Assembly (NCBI RefSeq): GCF_001625195.1
Contig: NC_054389.1
Location: 8,242,520 to 8,306,519, forward strand
From: Drechmeria coniospora
Lineage: Eukaryota > Ascomycota > Sordariomycetes > Hypocreales > Ophiocordycipitaceae
Direction of reading: 5' to 3'
Length of the DNA: 64,000 nt
A program made the translations under genes and the position numbers. Within the stretch, counting starts at the first letter, position 1; every line of letters begins with the position of its first letter. The notes under the pieces were generated by a model. It did no database searches. It was given only the letters and a program-made list of their open reading frames with translations, and was not told the origin of the DNA. Below, in pieces: positions 45,716-57,314 of this stretch.

Positions 45716-46460
45716 AGCACGGAGCAAGCAGCAGTAACGTTTTGTCACAAACCTTTCTAATCATTTATATAGTCACATTCATGATTATATGACAAGGTGT
45801 AGGGAATCACAGCTGTATATACGATATCAAAGGACTCCAGCATCTAGCAGAGTTTAGACGCTTTGCGTGAAACACGGGCATGATATCCTCGGGCTACAAG
45901 AAACGTTCTAGTCAATTCTACACGGGAATGGAGCGGCTGAAGTGGAAAGATGGGTACATTGCCAGTCCCGCCGTTCACATTCACTGCTGGTGCCACTGAA
46001 AAATGCGCAATTGGAGGGTTGACTGGGGCCGATCGGCCAGCATCATATTCGCGATTGCCATTTGGTCGTCCAGATACACTCACTCCCCAGTGTGTCGTCT
46101 CAAGCTCTTGCTGGTGTGACATCGAATGTTAGACGATAAATGACCAATTGTTACTGTAAAGCCCAGTCTAGCCTCGAACAAATTGTTGTGGAAGGCCATG
46201 GTCTTCAGGTGATTGACAACAGCTTACCAAGAATTGCAATTCTATCAAAGCAATAGCCCCATGCATGACTTCACTCTTGAGATCGACAATATGTGAGTGC
46301 TCTATGTGAGTGCTCTACTGTCGAGCCTGTCGTTGTCAGCAAGGATAACAATGATACAGTCACTGGCTGAAGGTGGTACACATTAGCAAGGCAGGTAGCA
46401 AGCGTGCCAGCGTAGAGCTAGTTTGGACAACCTAAATCATATATAGTACAGTCTTCCCAC
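45716..46460. other. Convergent intergenic region
   Basis: Between the 3' ends of the Zds-like and complex I genes. A short direct repeat (TATGTGAGTGCTC at about 46290 and 46304) is present. No gene is seen. Confidence 0.5.
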
Positions 46461-47387
46461 CTATTTCTTTGGCTCCTCCTTCTTCTCCTCAGGTTTGGCC
46501 GTCGGCAGCTTGAAGGATTCCGGCTTGCGATCTTCACCCGACCCAATCTGTTCCCAAACACTCGATCCACCCTCGAAATTACGAAACGCCTGCGTGAGCT
46601 CCAAAGGTTCCGTGACGATGCGCTTCTTCTCCTCGTCGTAGCGAACCTCCGTGTATCCTGTCAAGGGGAAATCCTTCCGCAGTGGATGTCCCTCAAAACC
46701 GTAATCGGTCATGATGCGTCGCAGATCGGGGTGCCCAGTGAAGAAAACGCCGAACATGTCATATACCTCGCGCTCGTACCAGTTGGCGCCATCGAAGAGA
46801 CTTGTGATGCTCGGTACGGGGGATGCCTCGTCGGCATAGGTCTTGACTCGGATGCGGGCGTTGTGGCGGACGGAAAGCAGGTGGTAGACGACCTCGAAAC
46901 GGTTCTCCCTCGTGGGGAAGTCGACGGCTGTGATGGCACTGACCTGGGTAAACTCGGCGGCTGTGTTGTCTGCAGACGCATGTATCAGCTTGAGTACTGT
47001 AGGGATCATCAAAAGATTCATACATTTCAGGAATGAGAAGACGGGAATGACCCCGGATGGCGAAATGTAGATCGTGAGCTCGTCCTTCCAAACGGAGAAC
47101 TGCTGAACGAACTTGGGCATGCAGCCCATCACCCACGCCCCGTAGCGATGAAGGTCCTCAGCCTTGCCCTGGTACTTGTCGGCGGGGTTCACAATGGGCG
47201 CTTGCAGCTTTCCAATCTGCTCCCGCGGAGCCTTCCGCATGTTCTCGGATTCCTTGGGCATGGCGACAAACTGAGGAGCCGAGATTGAGAAGGCACGGAT
47301 GGCATGTTCGCTGCGGCCAGGCACCAAGGGCCTCGCGGGCCGTAGAGCCGAGGCAAGGGTCCGGCTTCTCGAGAATTTGGTCGCCAT
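46461..47387 (-). CDS. NADH:ubiquinone oxidoreductase 30-kDa subunit (NDUFS3/Nad9 type), mitochondrial
   Basis: Exons 47387-47024 and 46969-46461, 290 residues. The 54-nt intron (46970-47023, GTATGA...TGCAG) is a multiple of three and stop-free; splicing gives [13 protein letters not shown], the family sequence. A mitochondrial presequence ([20 protein letters not shown]) is followed by the subunit core: [56 protein letters not shown] and the signature [21 protein letters not shown] Lys/Glu-rich tail ends the protein. The subunit belongs to the peripheral (Q-module) arm of complex I. The gene is divergent from NOT4 across a 438-nt shared promoter. Confidence 0.95.
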   Translation of the reverse strand: MATKFSRSRTLASALRPARPLVPGRSEHAIRAFSISAPQFVAMPKESENMRKAPREQIGKLQAPIVNPADKYQGKAEDLHRYGAWVMGCMPKFVQQFSVWKDELTIYISPSGVIPVFSFLKCMNLLMIPTVLKLIHASADNTAAEFTQVSAITAVDFPTRENRFEVVYHLLSVRHNARIRVKTYADEASPVPSITSLFDGANWYEREVYDMFGVFFTGHPDLRRIMTDYGFEGHPLRKDFPLTGYTEVRYDEEKKRIVTEPLELTQAFRNFEGGSSVWEQIGSGEDRKPESFKLPTAKPEEKKEEPKK

Positions 47388-47825
47388 GGCCGAATCCGCG
47401 ACTGATGGTGGCCAATTAACAGGGCAAGACGGTGCTGTGATGGGTGATGTTGGTGGTTCCAAACAATAGCTCTCGAGGATGCTTGGAACGACAGGGCGAA
47501 ATCTCCGAGGATCTGCCGCAATAGGGAATTACTTTCATTCATGCCCGGACCCTTCAGCTTTTGCACGTAAATCACTAGCGGCCCAATGTGAGTGGTCGAT
47601 GTGGGCATAAATCACGTGAATCGCCCACTAGCAGCTAGGCCCAATGAAGTCTAATCCCAACCATGTGTAACTTTCTCTCCTGCACTTTTGGTTCGGCTCT
47701 GTAGCATCTGCATTATCAATTCATCAACGAGTCTCCCTTTGTTCGTGCACATTTTCCACTTCCTAGCGACTCTCATCGAACTATATTATTCATAGCACCC
47801 CCTCCGGAGAACCGTAATAGACAAG
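47388..47825. promoter_or_regulatory. Shared promoter between complex I subunit and NOT4
   Basis: 438 nt between divergent start codons. It contains the 8-bp palindrome TCACGTGA at 47612-47619 (the bHLH site type bound by Cbf1/USF-like factors) flanked by two CCAAT boxes at 47583 and 47641. CCAAT boxes of this kind recruit the HAP complex to respiratory genes in fungi. That the sites work here is inference. Confidence 0.6.
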
Positions 47826-50800
47826 ATGGCACCCCAAGACTCGTTCATAGAGGATGAGGACGAGACCTGGTACGTGGTGTCTCCTGGGAGCACGCCACTG
47901 TTTTCCATCCATCCCCCCTGCCCCCCCAAGCCGCTAGCGATGCCCTCAGGCGACGACGAGTTGGTATTCTGACAGATTCCATAGCCCCCTCTGCATCGAA
48001 GAGCTGGATCTTACCGACCGCAACTTCCGGCCATGCCCCTGCGGATACAAGGTACTATGAGATCCCCGGCTTGGTCGATGTCCCTGACACGTTGTGAGAC
48101 TGACTTGTGCACCTTCAGGTCTGCCAGTTCTGTTTCAACAACATCAGGAATAACATCAACGGCCTGTGTCCGGCATGCCGACGACCGTACGACGAGAAGA
48201 CGATCCAGTACAAGATTGTCACGCCAGAAGAGTACGCCACCCCCTTGCCTCCCTCTCTCCTCCTAGTTTCTGAAGCATGACTGAAGCTGACCACGCATGC
48301 CTAGGATTGCTGAGTTTTCGCGAAATATCCAGAAGAACCAAAAGAAGCGAGTGCAAGAGCAGAAACAGAAAGAGGCTCAAAAGCGCGAAGCCGAAAGGGA
48401 GACGCGCAAAAATCTTATCGGCGTCCGGGTCGTCCAGAAGAATCTCGTTTATGTGACAGGTCTCGCAGCCGGCGGCCGGGAAGATGAGCTCCTCAAGATG
48501 CTACGAAAACCAGAATTCTTTGGTCAATACGGCAACATCCAGAAGATCTCTATTAGCAATCGGAAATCCCCGGATGGCCAACACCACTCTCTTGGTATCT
48601 ACGTCACTTTTGAGAAGCCCGATGACGCATATCGCTGTATCTTGGCTGTGGACGGATCCGTGAACGGCGACCGCGTTCTCAAGGCACAGTATGGCACGAC
48701 GAAATATTGCTCGGCCTGGCTCAAGTTTGAGAAATGCAACAACCCTGGTTGCATGTTCCTACATGAAAAGGCCGATGATGAGAACAGCTACACTCGTCAG
48801 GACTTGTCATCTCTAAATTTCCTCACCCAGACCGACCGACCCCTCAACAGCGGCAGCACGTCGGCTCGCGCCGTTTCTCGACAGCAGGGACCTCAGCCAA
48901 CCCCGCCTCCCACGTCGCAGCCCATGCGACCCTCGTTGAGCAAGGATGGCGTGGTGGACAATCCTGTTGATACCTCAGCTCTGCCTTCTTCCGCGAACTG
49001 GGCTCGGAATCCACAACGAAGCCGCAGAGGAAGTCATGCCACGAGCGGTGCTGCCTCCAGCCCTGCCGTTTCAACGTCCTTACCAGTTACAGCGGAGACA
49101 GCGACTGAGAACGTCGTGCCTGATGCCGAGTCATCTACCACTATTCCAGCATACTTGAGGAACTTGGCCCCCCGCGATGCGGTTTTCGATGAAGAGATTG
49201 CCGCACTACTATCCTTCCAACTCCCCAAGATCCGTGTTCCAGACTTTGAAAAGTATCCTCCCATGTTCGACTTGCGAGGTGGCGAGAAACGGAGGGTCAT
49301 GCGTGAAGAGGAAGACTCTCGAATCGCCAATCCAGACGATCAGCTGGAGGCGTTGGTTTCTTCCGAAGAGCCCGAGACGGGAGGTGGCAGCCTCGCTCTT
49401 GGTGGGGAGCCGGAGGAACGAGAATTGGCTGGCGACGGCCACAGCTTCGATCAGCGTCAAGTCAGCACCCAGCCGCCGATCCAAAGAGGAAGCACCGACG
49501 GCATCTTAGGCACCGGTCCGGGGGGTTCCAGCTTTGGCCAAGGCTCCAGCCGCTCCATGACACCCCAACAATTGACTTCAATACGATCTGCGGCTGGCTT
49601 TGGCGACCAGGGGTCTCCTGCTATATCAAGCCAAAGCACTGCATTCCAGGGCCAAGGCCAGGGCCACAGTCGACAGCCTTCTCGATTTAACTTTGCAAGC
49701 GACAATACAAACTCGTCATCGACTGTCAAGCTTGCTGCAAACCCACGGAATATGGCTCAACAGACATCCATGATGCCGAACTCATTCCAGTCCCAAGGGG
49801 CCAACCAATATTACCCGACGACTATTTCTGGCCCCCCACCAGGCCTCAAGTCGACGGGCACACCCCCCAACATGTACGGTCAGTCATTTGGCGCAGGATT
49901 CGGCGCAGCTCCCAAGGATTCGTCAAACGAGCTACTTCAGAGTCTCATCGGACGGAATCGTGCGGGTGTCAGCCAGCCTCATGATGCCGGAAAGCGTGAG
50001 TACATGATTTCTTCTTTCTCAAACCAGTACCCACCATCCTCTACCTCCACCCCAGTTCCTGCGTCAAACCTCCTGGCCTCGCTGTACGGTAATCAACCTG
50101 GAGCATTCCAAGACTTTGGATCGAAGCAGAAAAAAAAGGGGAAGAAGCACAGGCATGCTAACACTTCCTCCTCGGGGGGGAGTGGCTTAGTTGATCTTGC
50201 GGACCCGAGCATCCTGCAGGCGCGGATGCAGCACCAGCAGCCCCAGAGCACTGCCGGAGCCAGCCAGGGACTGTACGGTGGTCAGAGCCAAGGTGGGTAC
50301 AACCCCAACATGATGTACAATGGCAACTATACACGGTGGTAGTTTGGGTGGAGCGATTTTTCGTTGAAGACGCTATCATGTTGGCTCGCCACTCTCTGTT
50401 TGATGTATTTTTGGTGTGGAGGAAGGCATTCAAGAGCCTCTCGGAACACGCCGTTGACATGGGCCACCATGTGCTCTACGGAGTCCGATATTTGCATTTG
50501 ATCCAGCAGGCATTGGCAAGGCCATTTTCGTGGCCTTTCTGAAGAACGCAACCCTTTTTTTTTTTACGCCAGCCGTCTGCTCGATCTTCCAGGGAATGGA
50601 TCTGCTTCAGGCGACAGCATTTTCGCACATTGTCACTTCCCTTTTCTTCTCTTTTCATATCTCTTGTCGTTCTTCCCATCCACGTCTGCGACGCCGCGGC
50701 TCGGAGTGGTCGAAGAGTCAAAGTCAGTCAGGCAAGCCATCATCGTCTTCCACAATCACCGCATGTACGTTAACAAATCGCGCCAATGCGCGCCCCAGGT

Positions 50801-53487
50801 AAGGGGTTCTTGCTGTGGTCGGAATAAACACACTATACCCTCAATTCTCCCCAAGAATGCCTTTCGTCATTGTCCCACGTGGAAGACGATGATGGAAGCC
50901 GTAGCCTGACTTACCAGTTCCTGTACTATGGTGCGGTTGTGTTGTAATCTGAAATTGATGGCCATCTTGCCCTTGTCTTGTCTTCCGTTGTATTTGCCTC
51001 TAATCCATCAGGCAGTCAGTTGCTAACTCTTTCCTTCAAGCAGATGACGAGCTACTCTCGTTCGACAAGGCAAGCGAGGCGGTTGATGACCTGCTGCACG
51101 ATCCGCAAGACGACCTTGGCCAGCTGGGGATTGCCTTGAGCAGCGCCATGCCTTCTGTTCCTCCTGGCTTTGCGGGTCCCCATGGGCACCCTGATCCAAC
51201 GCAGCCGTCGTCTGCACCAACGCTGCCATGGCTTCTCACTCCCGTTCCCAAGGTTGCGGCAGCAGGTATCAATCATGGCACCATGACACCGGAGCAAACG
51301 CCGCGAAAAGGCCGGCTGGGTTCGACTGCAAGGAGGGGTGGCAAGTCTCTGACCACCGACTCGGGGGCACCGAAGGGTGCTCCGTCACTGTCCAGCCAAA
51401 CGCAGCCTCTGGCCGTCCAAGACGACGAAAACTTTCCGCCGCTTGCAACTCAGGCGAGAAAGCAGCAGAGCAGCTCACCTGCGATCCCAACCGTACCCAC
51501 TCCTAAGGGCACGCCGGCGCCGAAGAGGTCTTCCGACAAGGGAAAGGTGCCTGAAAAGGTTTCTCAGTTAAATTTAGAGAAATCCCGAGGACAACAAAAG
51601 TTGGACAAGGAGAGGGCGCTTGAAGGCGCTCGTGCATCAACCGATGGAAAGCAGCCTCAACAGAAGCAGCCTGCTGACAGGAGCAAGGCAACGATGAAGA
51701 CTTCTGAGCTGAGCTTTCAAAACATGCCTGAAGATATGAGCAGCAACCAGGCTGTTGCCAGCCACTCGAGCCGAAAGCCAGGCAGCGCTGGTGATGAAGG
51801 TTTGAACGCACCAACACCCCGGTCTGAAGACTCGACACGGCCACAGGGGTCAACCGATGAAGTTGTGTTCCCTCCCCTTCCAACTCCCTCTGGCAGTGGG
51901 GCGGCATCACCTGCTCCTCGTGTTGCCCCCAAGTCCCTCAGACTGGTGTCGCCAGTCAAGACGGACACGTCCACTTTACCTTCGTTGGTCCAATCGCTTG
52001 CCTCGAGGGTTGTTTCTGCTTCTCAAGGGCCCGACACCGCAGCCAGCGATATGGCTAGTGACACCGCCTCACTTGTTTCCGCCTCCGTTTCTGCATCCAG
52101 AGCAGGTTCGCCACCACCAAACCGAATCGGTTCCGCCGCCGTCCGAACCAGCACCAAGAGTTCGCAGCGCAAAGAGCGTAAGAAGGCTTTTCAAGAGGAG
52201 ACGAAAGTAATTTCCGAGAGACCCAAGGAGGAACCGAAGCCTCATGATGCCATTGTCGTGCGAAAGAAGAAAGAGAAAAAGGAGAAGCCTACAAGGGCTT
52301 CGGCACCTCCATCGCAGGACGAACCACTTGCGGATGCCGCGATCCAGGACGGGCCCGTAACTGAAAGTACGTCAAAAGAAGGCGCCAGCAGCAAGGAGTC
52401 GGATGGTGCGGACTTGAAGGACAAGCTACTCCCGTCGAGGAAGGGCGCCTCGTCTAGAAAGGGCAAAGGCAAAGGCAAAGGAAAGGAGAAGGGGAAGGAA
52501 AGAGAGACACGCGAGGTGGCCCAGCCGCAGCCCACGCCTCCAGCCGCCGATGCTGAGCCAAACTCCACAGCTCAGGCCGATGAAGCAGAGCGATCACGAT
52601 TCAGTCCAGCTGGTGTGTTCGCGGGCCTTGCTAACCTATTCAAAGGCGAGGATCTTGCTCTGTTTAAGCCCGTCCCGAGTGGCAACCAACGGCAAGAGCA
52701 CAACAGCGGTGCCAAGAATGGAGCCTACTGCAAGGACTGTGCATGTAAGTGTGCAGAGATCAGAGAAGAGGACCTTGCTGCTCTGCGTGCGGGGAAACCG
52801 GTTCGGAAGCAATTCCACATGGACGGCGGCAGGATGTTGATCACGCCCAATGGAGACAGCATCCGCGGGTTGTCTCCCAACGAAGAAGATGCGTTCCTAC
52901 AGCTCCAGACCGCCATTGCCCTCTCTGCAGAGCACCCAGGCGCATTTGTCGCCCCTCGGCATCACCCTGGCAGTGGTGCATTTTCTCTTATCAAAGGACG
53001 AGCCGTGCCCAATGGTCGGCCCAACATTTTCCCTCTTACATGTCACCCCTCGTCTCCGGACCCCGTTGGGAAGATGCAGCGCGAGGAAGCGCTGAGCTAC
53101 ATCAACCAATACGTCCTGCCCCGGCTCAACCTGGGTGCGAGCAACATGGGGTTCCCCAATGCGGCGTCCCCCGCCCGCGACTCGGCCGCAGCGAGCCTCA
53201 ACTCGCTGGCCCCATACTTTTACGGCCCAGATGCGGCAGCTGGCGTTGGTATCTACAGCGCACCAGATGGGGCCCGAGCAATGCGAGACTTTGCTGCCTC
53301 GGGGGGGAGCCAATCCGAGGAACCAGGCAAGATTCCCGGGACAAATGGTGTCTCAAGCATGCCCCTGATGAGCGTCGAGGATGCTGAGTCAGCTCTCTTC
53401 GCTGCCCGCAGGGAAACCGAGAAGCTGGAGAGAGGTCTCAACGCGGTTATCAAGCGCAACAGGCGGTTGGTGCTTGGAGGGAGCTAG
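47826..53487 (+). CDS. NOT4: CCR4-NOT complex E3 ubiquitin ligase subunit NOT4
   Basis: Proposed exons 47826-47869, 47985-48051, 48119-48231, 48305-50292 and 51044-53487 (1,551 residues). The C4C4 RING finger is complete: Cys15, 18, 32, 34, 39, 42, 54 and 57 (CPLC...CPCGYK...CQFC...CPAC). A coiled helix, an RRM (about 121-205, NLVYVTGL) and a CCCH-type zinc finger (Cys210, 219, 224, His228) follow, as in NOT4. The last junction is inferred: a strong branch/acceptor (TTGCTAACTC...AAGCAG, ending 51043) precedes a 2.4-kb frame whose start is 2 nt into a codon. The GTGGGT donor at 50293 supplies exactly the missing base and gives SQDDELLSFDK. The end (MSVEDAESALFAARRETEKL and KRNRRL) resembles the C-terminus of filamentous-fungal NOT4 as I recall it. 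Unspliced, the first part would stop at 50342 (753 residues). NOT4 ubiquitinates proteins on stalled ribosomes and serves mRNA decay. Confidence 0.85.
50293..51043 (+). other. Large (751 nt) proposed intron of NOT4 with an alternative 3' end
   Basis: Donor GTGGGT at 50293, branch GCTAAC at about 51022, acceptor AAGCAG ending 51043. Retention yields 16 further codons (...NGNYTRW) and a stop at 50340-50342. A GTAAGG donor-like site lies inside, at about 50801. The stretch itself has no long frame; an A-run and C/T-rich blocks occur near 50560-50680. Confidence 0.6.
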
Positions 53488-53578
53488 GCTAGTGCTGTTT
53501 ATTTACTCCGAGCATCTCGGAGGATCTTGCCCTGTGTAAGCGTTGTTTCGACAAATATAGCATTAATAGCGGAATGCT
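53488..53578. other. 91-nt convergent spacer NOT4 / potassium channel
   Basis: Only 91 nt separate the stop codons of two converging genes, so their 3' UTRs probably overlap on opposite strands. Confidence 0.7.
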
Positions 53579-56020
53579 TCACATTGAATCCGCAACGGAA
53601 CCCTCGGCCTCCTTCTTCGTCTCCCATAGCGACTCCTTGAGTCTAGCCATGAGCCGCTCCAGTATCCACTCGCTCTCTTCCTGCCCCCCAATGAGGGGAT
53701 TTCTGTGGCCGACCCATGACCACTTGAGATTCTCCTCATCGTCTGTGGTCTGGTCGTCCAGGCGGTTTTCCGTTACAGTGGGATCCCCCCCCTGCGACTG
53801 ATGGCTGCTTTCCTGATTGCGGAGACGCGGCATGCGATACGAGGAGCCATTGCTGCGCTGCGGCCGCTGACTATTCGTCTTTGATTTCGCCTTGCGATGG
53901 GTTTCGGGGTCCCGCTCGTCCTCGCCCATCAGGCCAAGATACCAAGCCCATTCCTCGAAAGTGTACCGGCGAGGCACAGCCTCGCCGATGTGCTTGGTGA
54001 CAGCCTGTATCTCTGATATCAAGATGAGGTTGAAGTCATTGCCCGTGGGCAGGTCATCCAGCCTGGAGCGGATAATGGTAAGAGACCGTCGGGCCTGAGT
54101 GGTCATGGGGGTGAGGAGGTTAGTGCTTGGGGTGGATCTAGGTCGGCTTGGCCTAGCAGAGGTGGTGGAGTTGCTGTGAGACGTTCTCTTATCACCCATC
54201 TTCCGCTCCTTCTTGCTGTTGAAGGTGCTGGACCGAGACTGGAGGTCAGGACGATCGAGGTGGGAGGCGTCGTGGGCCATGGACATGGCGTTCTTGAAGA
54301 GCCAGCCAAAGGTAACACGGTAGACGATGCATTGGAAATTCTTGGTGAAACCTTCTTCACTGGGCAGTATCGTGATGTTTCCAATGGTAATGGTGATGTC
54401 TCGAACAAGCTTAACAACCGTGTCTCCAGCGTTAGAGATGAGAACCGTCATGGTGGGTAGGGCCATGAGGGACCAAAAGACGAAAAAGGACTTTCCGCAG
54501 TTTGACACCGGAACGAGATCGCCGTAGCCGATGGTCATGAGAGATACGAAGCAGAAGTAGACGGCATTGAAGTATGTCCAACCCTGGTATGGTTCCTCGA
54601 CGGCACGAAAGACGAGGGCGCCAAGGAACCACAAGCAAAACCAAGTGGCTGCAGAGATGATCAATGCCATCCATTTTCGTCTGGTCGAGGCTTTGTTTTG
54701 GATCTTTCGCATCAGCTCAAACTCAATTCGCCGCCGCTCGAGCTCGCCTTCGGGAATGTCGTGAACGGTGGGCTCACGCTCGAGGGGCGTCAGTATTTCG
54801 TCTTTGCCCTTCTTGGCCATGGTGCGAATGACACGGCGGCGCTTCCTCTCCTCCATCCGGGCGTCGAAGCGTCGACGTCCACGCTCGAGGATCATGCTGC
54901 GAATGGAGCTGATGACAAGACCGAGGCTAAGGACGCCAATGAGGGCGTAGGGGATGAGCAGGGCACGGCCGAGCTCGGTGACGGGACAGAAGTCGCCAAA
55001 GCCGACAGTAAAGAGGGTCACGTTGGCCCAGTAGACGGCATCAAGGTAGCTCCAGCCCTCGATGTGAGAAAAGACGAGGGCCCCAAGCAGAATATACATG
55101 AGGACCAGGACAGTCTGGAGCATAAGGGTCCGTTGGCTAGGGGTGAGGTCAAAGTCCTTGCTGTAGTGGCCCGATAAGGCGCCGTAAAAGGTGACGACCA
55201 TTAGAGAAGCGGTGACGAAGTATAGGATAGCGGCCCAGATCCCATAGTAGAAGGCCTGTGACCAGATGCAATCGCTCGCGTACTGGCCCAGACCATTCAT
55301 CAAGGGGCCCGAGGCCGTGGCATCAAGGGCGATGAGAAGTATTGCGGATATATACCTGAAGTGATCCATCAGCTTCCATGCCCGGTACAGCAACACAGTT
55401 TTTTCTGTCATACCAACCAATGATGGTGATGGGTTGTGCAATGGTGAATCGGAGTCGTTTGGTCATGTTCAGGAGAAGTGATGCGTTTGCCAGCAGAGCG
55501 ACCACCAACTGAATACCGTTGATGATGGTTAACCTGGCATCGAGAGTCAGCCAAGAACGCAATGTTTCCCATTCGTCTGGCAAGACTTACCAGGCGGGAT
55601 CTGGGAGAAAGGGAGCGTCGTCGAGATTGGTGCCGGGAGGGTAGTACTGGCGCCAGTGCTGTCCCAGGGCGCAGATGCTGAAGGCCGATGCCACGGGGCC
55701 AAGTGTAGCGGCGATCATGGGGAAGGCAGCTGAAGCGAACCACCAACGGCTGGTAAGAGTCGTGAGCTCGAGGCTTTTGACATGGTGCAACGATACGATA
55801 GGCAAAACAAATCAGTATCAAGAATGCTCACTGACCTAGGCTCCAGATGGCTATCATCGTTGTGGAAGCGGCTGTCGGCCCGCAGCTCCTGTTGAAGCTC
55901 GCTCTCTGCATTCTCCGCATGCTGGTCGGCCGCCTCACGATGCCTGGCGGCAAGGCGAATCTCGTCATCAGCCGCCTGAGCATGCCGATCGATGCTGTCT
56001 TTCAAGTTGCCATCGTCCAT
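53579..56020 (-). CDS. TOK-type outward-rectifying potassium channel (8 TM, two pores)
   Basis: Four exons: 56020-55836, 55749-55591, 55533-55414 and 55355-53579, 746 residues. Introns of 86, 57 and 58 nt all interrupt after the second base of a codon. The first 60 residues are charged and cytosolic. Membrane helices follow: RWWFASAAFPMIAATLG, TIINGIQLVVALLANAS, YISAILLIALDATA, WAAILYFVTASLMVV, VLVLMYILLGALVFS, then pore 1 (TVGFGD, 271-276), a helix, a cytosolic linker, a helix, pore 2 (TIGYGD, 429-434) and the last helix. This 8-TM/2-pore order is unique to the fungal TOK family. The long C-terminus (about 250 residues) is basic and Ser-rich. Such channels carry outward K+ current across the plasma membrane and set membrane potential. 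The start at 56020 is the first in-frame ATG; a later start is possible. Confidence 0.93.
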
Positions 56021-57314
56021 TGCGAGGTCGGGCTCGAGCGAGCTCTAGGCTTGGCGCGAGATGGCCAGCATGGGCAGACATGGGCACTATCGGAGACCTG
56101 GGGACGTCGGGTCTCGCGAACTGGAGGCCATTCGCACTGGCGGGTGTTGAGGCGACGGAGGTCGGCTATCGATGACGGCCGTCCATCCGTAGATGCATCA
56201 CCAAGGAGTCGAGGACGAATGCTGCCAAGACAAGATTTGACGATATGGCGTCGTCGAATATGGCACACGACCGGATGCAGCTGCGGTCACGAGGAAACCT
56301 GCGGTGGCTTCAAACGTCTCGAGACAATGCAGACGACGAAATGGGTCGAGATTTGGACGGCGAACGGCTCGGCTATGACTCTCCGAGAAGGAGGGGGCCA
56401 AGGGTGCCATTCTGGCTGCGGAGAGGAGCCGGCTTGGGAATAGAATGACGATTGTGAGTGAACCTGCGCCTGCTAACAATACTCGTTCGTGTGCCGGATT
56501 CGCTAGCAATGGCCGCTATTTCTGTTAGCACATGTACAGAGCGTGGATGTCCAACCGCCAATGACGTCGAAGATTCCACCGCCACGACAACTCACAGGCC
56601 ATTCTTGGCAGGGACCTTTCACCTACTAGTCCCTACTAGGTAAGCAGGTGTACATTTTCAGTGCTGTGCGGTAGGCACACTAGGTACCTACTGCAAGTAA
56701 GTAAGTACTAGTAATAGCGCCAGGACAAAACCTGCAGGGCCAACCTGTGGGCCCGATAGTGCGAAATTTGTAGCGAGCATTGGCCTGCGGGCAGGCACGT
56801 TTCCAGGCGTGTTGTCCAGCGCAACTGGCACTTTCACAGTGCTGTTTCTCCTGAGGTAGGGAGACGGCTGGGCTCTTGAGGGACCCCTGCAGCTCTGTCA
56901 CCCCTAGCCGTGTCTCCAGACCTTCTGTATGGCTCGACTCGTACAAGGCTACAACTCAACTCCCACCATACTGATACGCATATGCGCAAGATCACGCGGC
57001 CCTGGCGACGTCCTCCTCACTCCTCCTCACGCCCATTGGTCAGTTTGACAATGCGTGGCGGGAATGATATCAATTGATATCAATAGGGAACATTTGCTTC
57101 ACGTCACGTTTGTCGAAACATCATAGTATTGAGATTGCATTCGCTCATTCCACACTCGACTTTGAGAACTGTACGAGAAGATATCGGTCGCGGACGTGCG
57201 CATTTCCAAAGTTTGTCATCTCACGACACGCAACTTCCTCGTCGCGCTGCAGATTCTTAGATGAGGCGATGGGATGTTGGCCGACAAAAATACATCTTCC
57301 CACCATTTCCTAGC
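56021..57314. other. Divergent intergenic region
   Basis: Promoters of the channel gene and of the hydrolase-like gene. A small GTAC patch is at 56640-56710. The 198-residue + strand frame at 55847-56443 overlaps channel exon 1 and is a shadow. No gene supported. Confidence 0.5.

Noticed and set aside
46970..47023. 18-residue insertion in the complex I subunit
   Set aside because: It is a stop-free 54-nt intron with GT...AG ends; removal restores the family sequence.
51044..53487. Treating this as a separate gene downstream of NOT4
   Set aside because: It opens at a strong branch and acceptor rather than at an ATG with leader, it joins NOT4 in phase, and its end resembles the NOT4 C-terminus of filamentous fungi. 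Kept as an alternative only.
55847..56443. 198-residue frame on the + strand
   Set aside because: Overlaps exon 1 of the potassium channel on the opposite strand and shows no family features.
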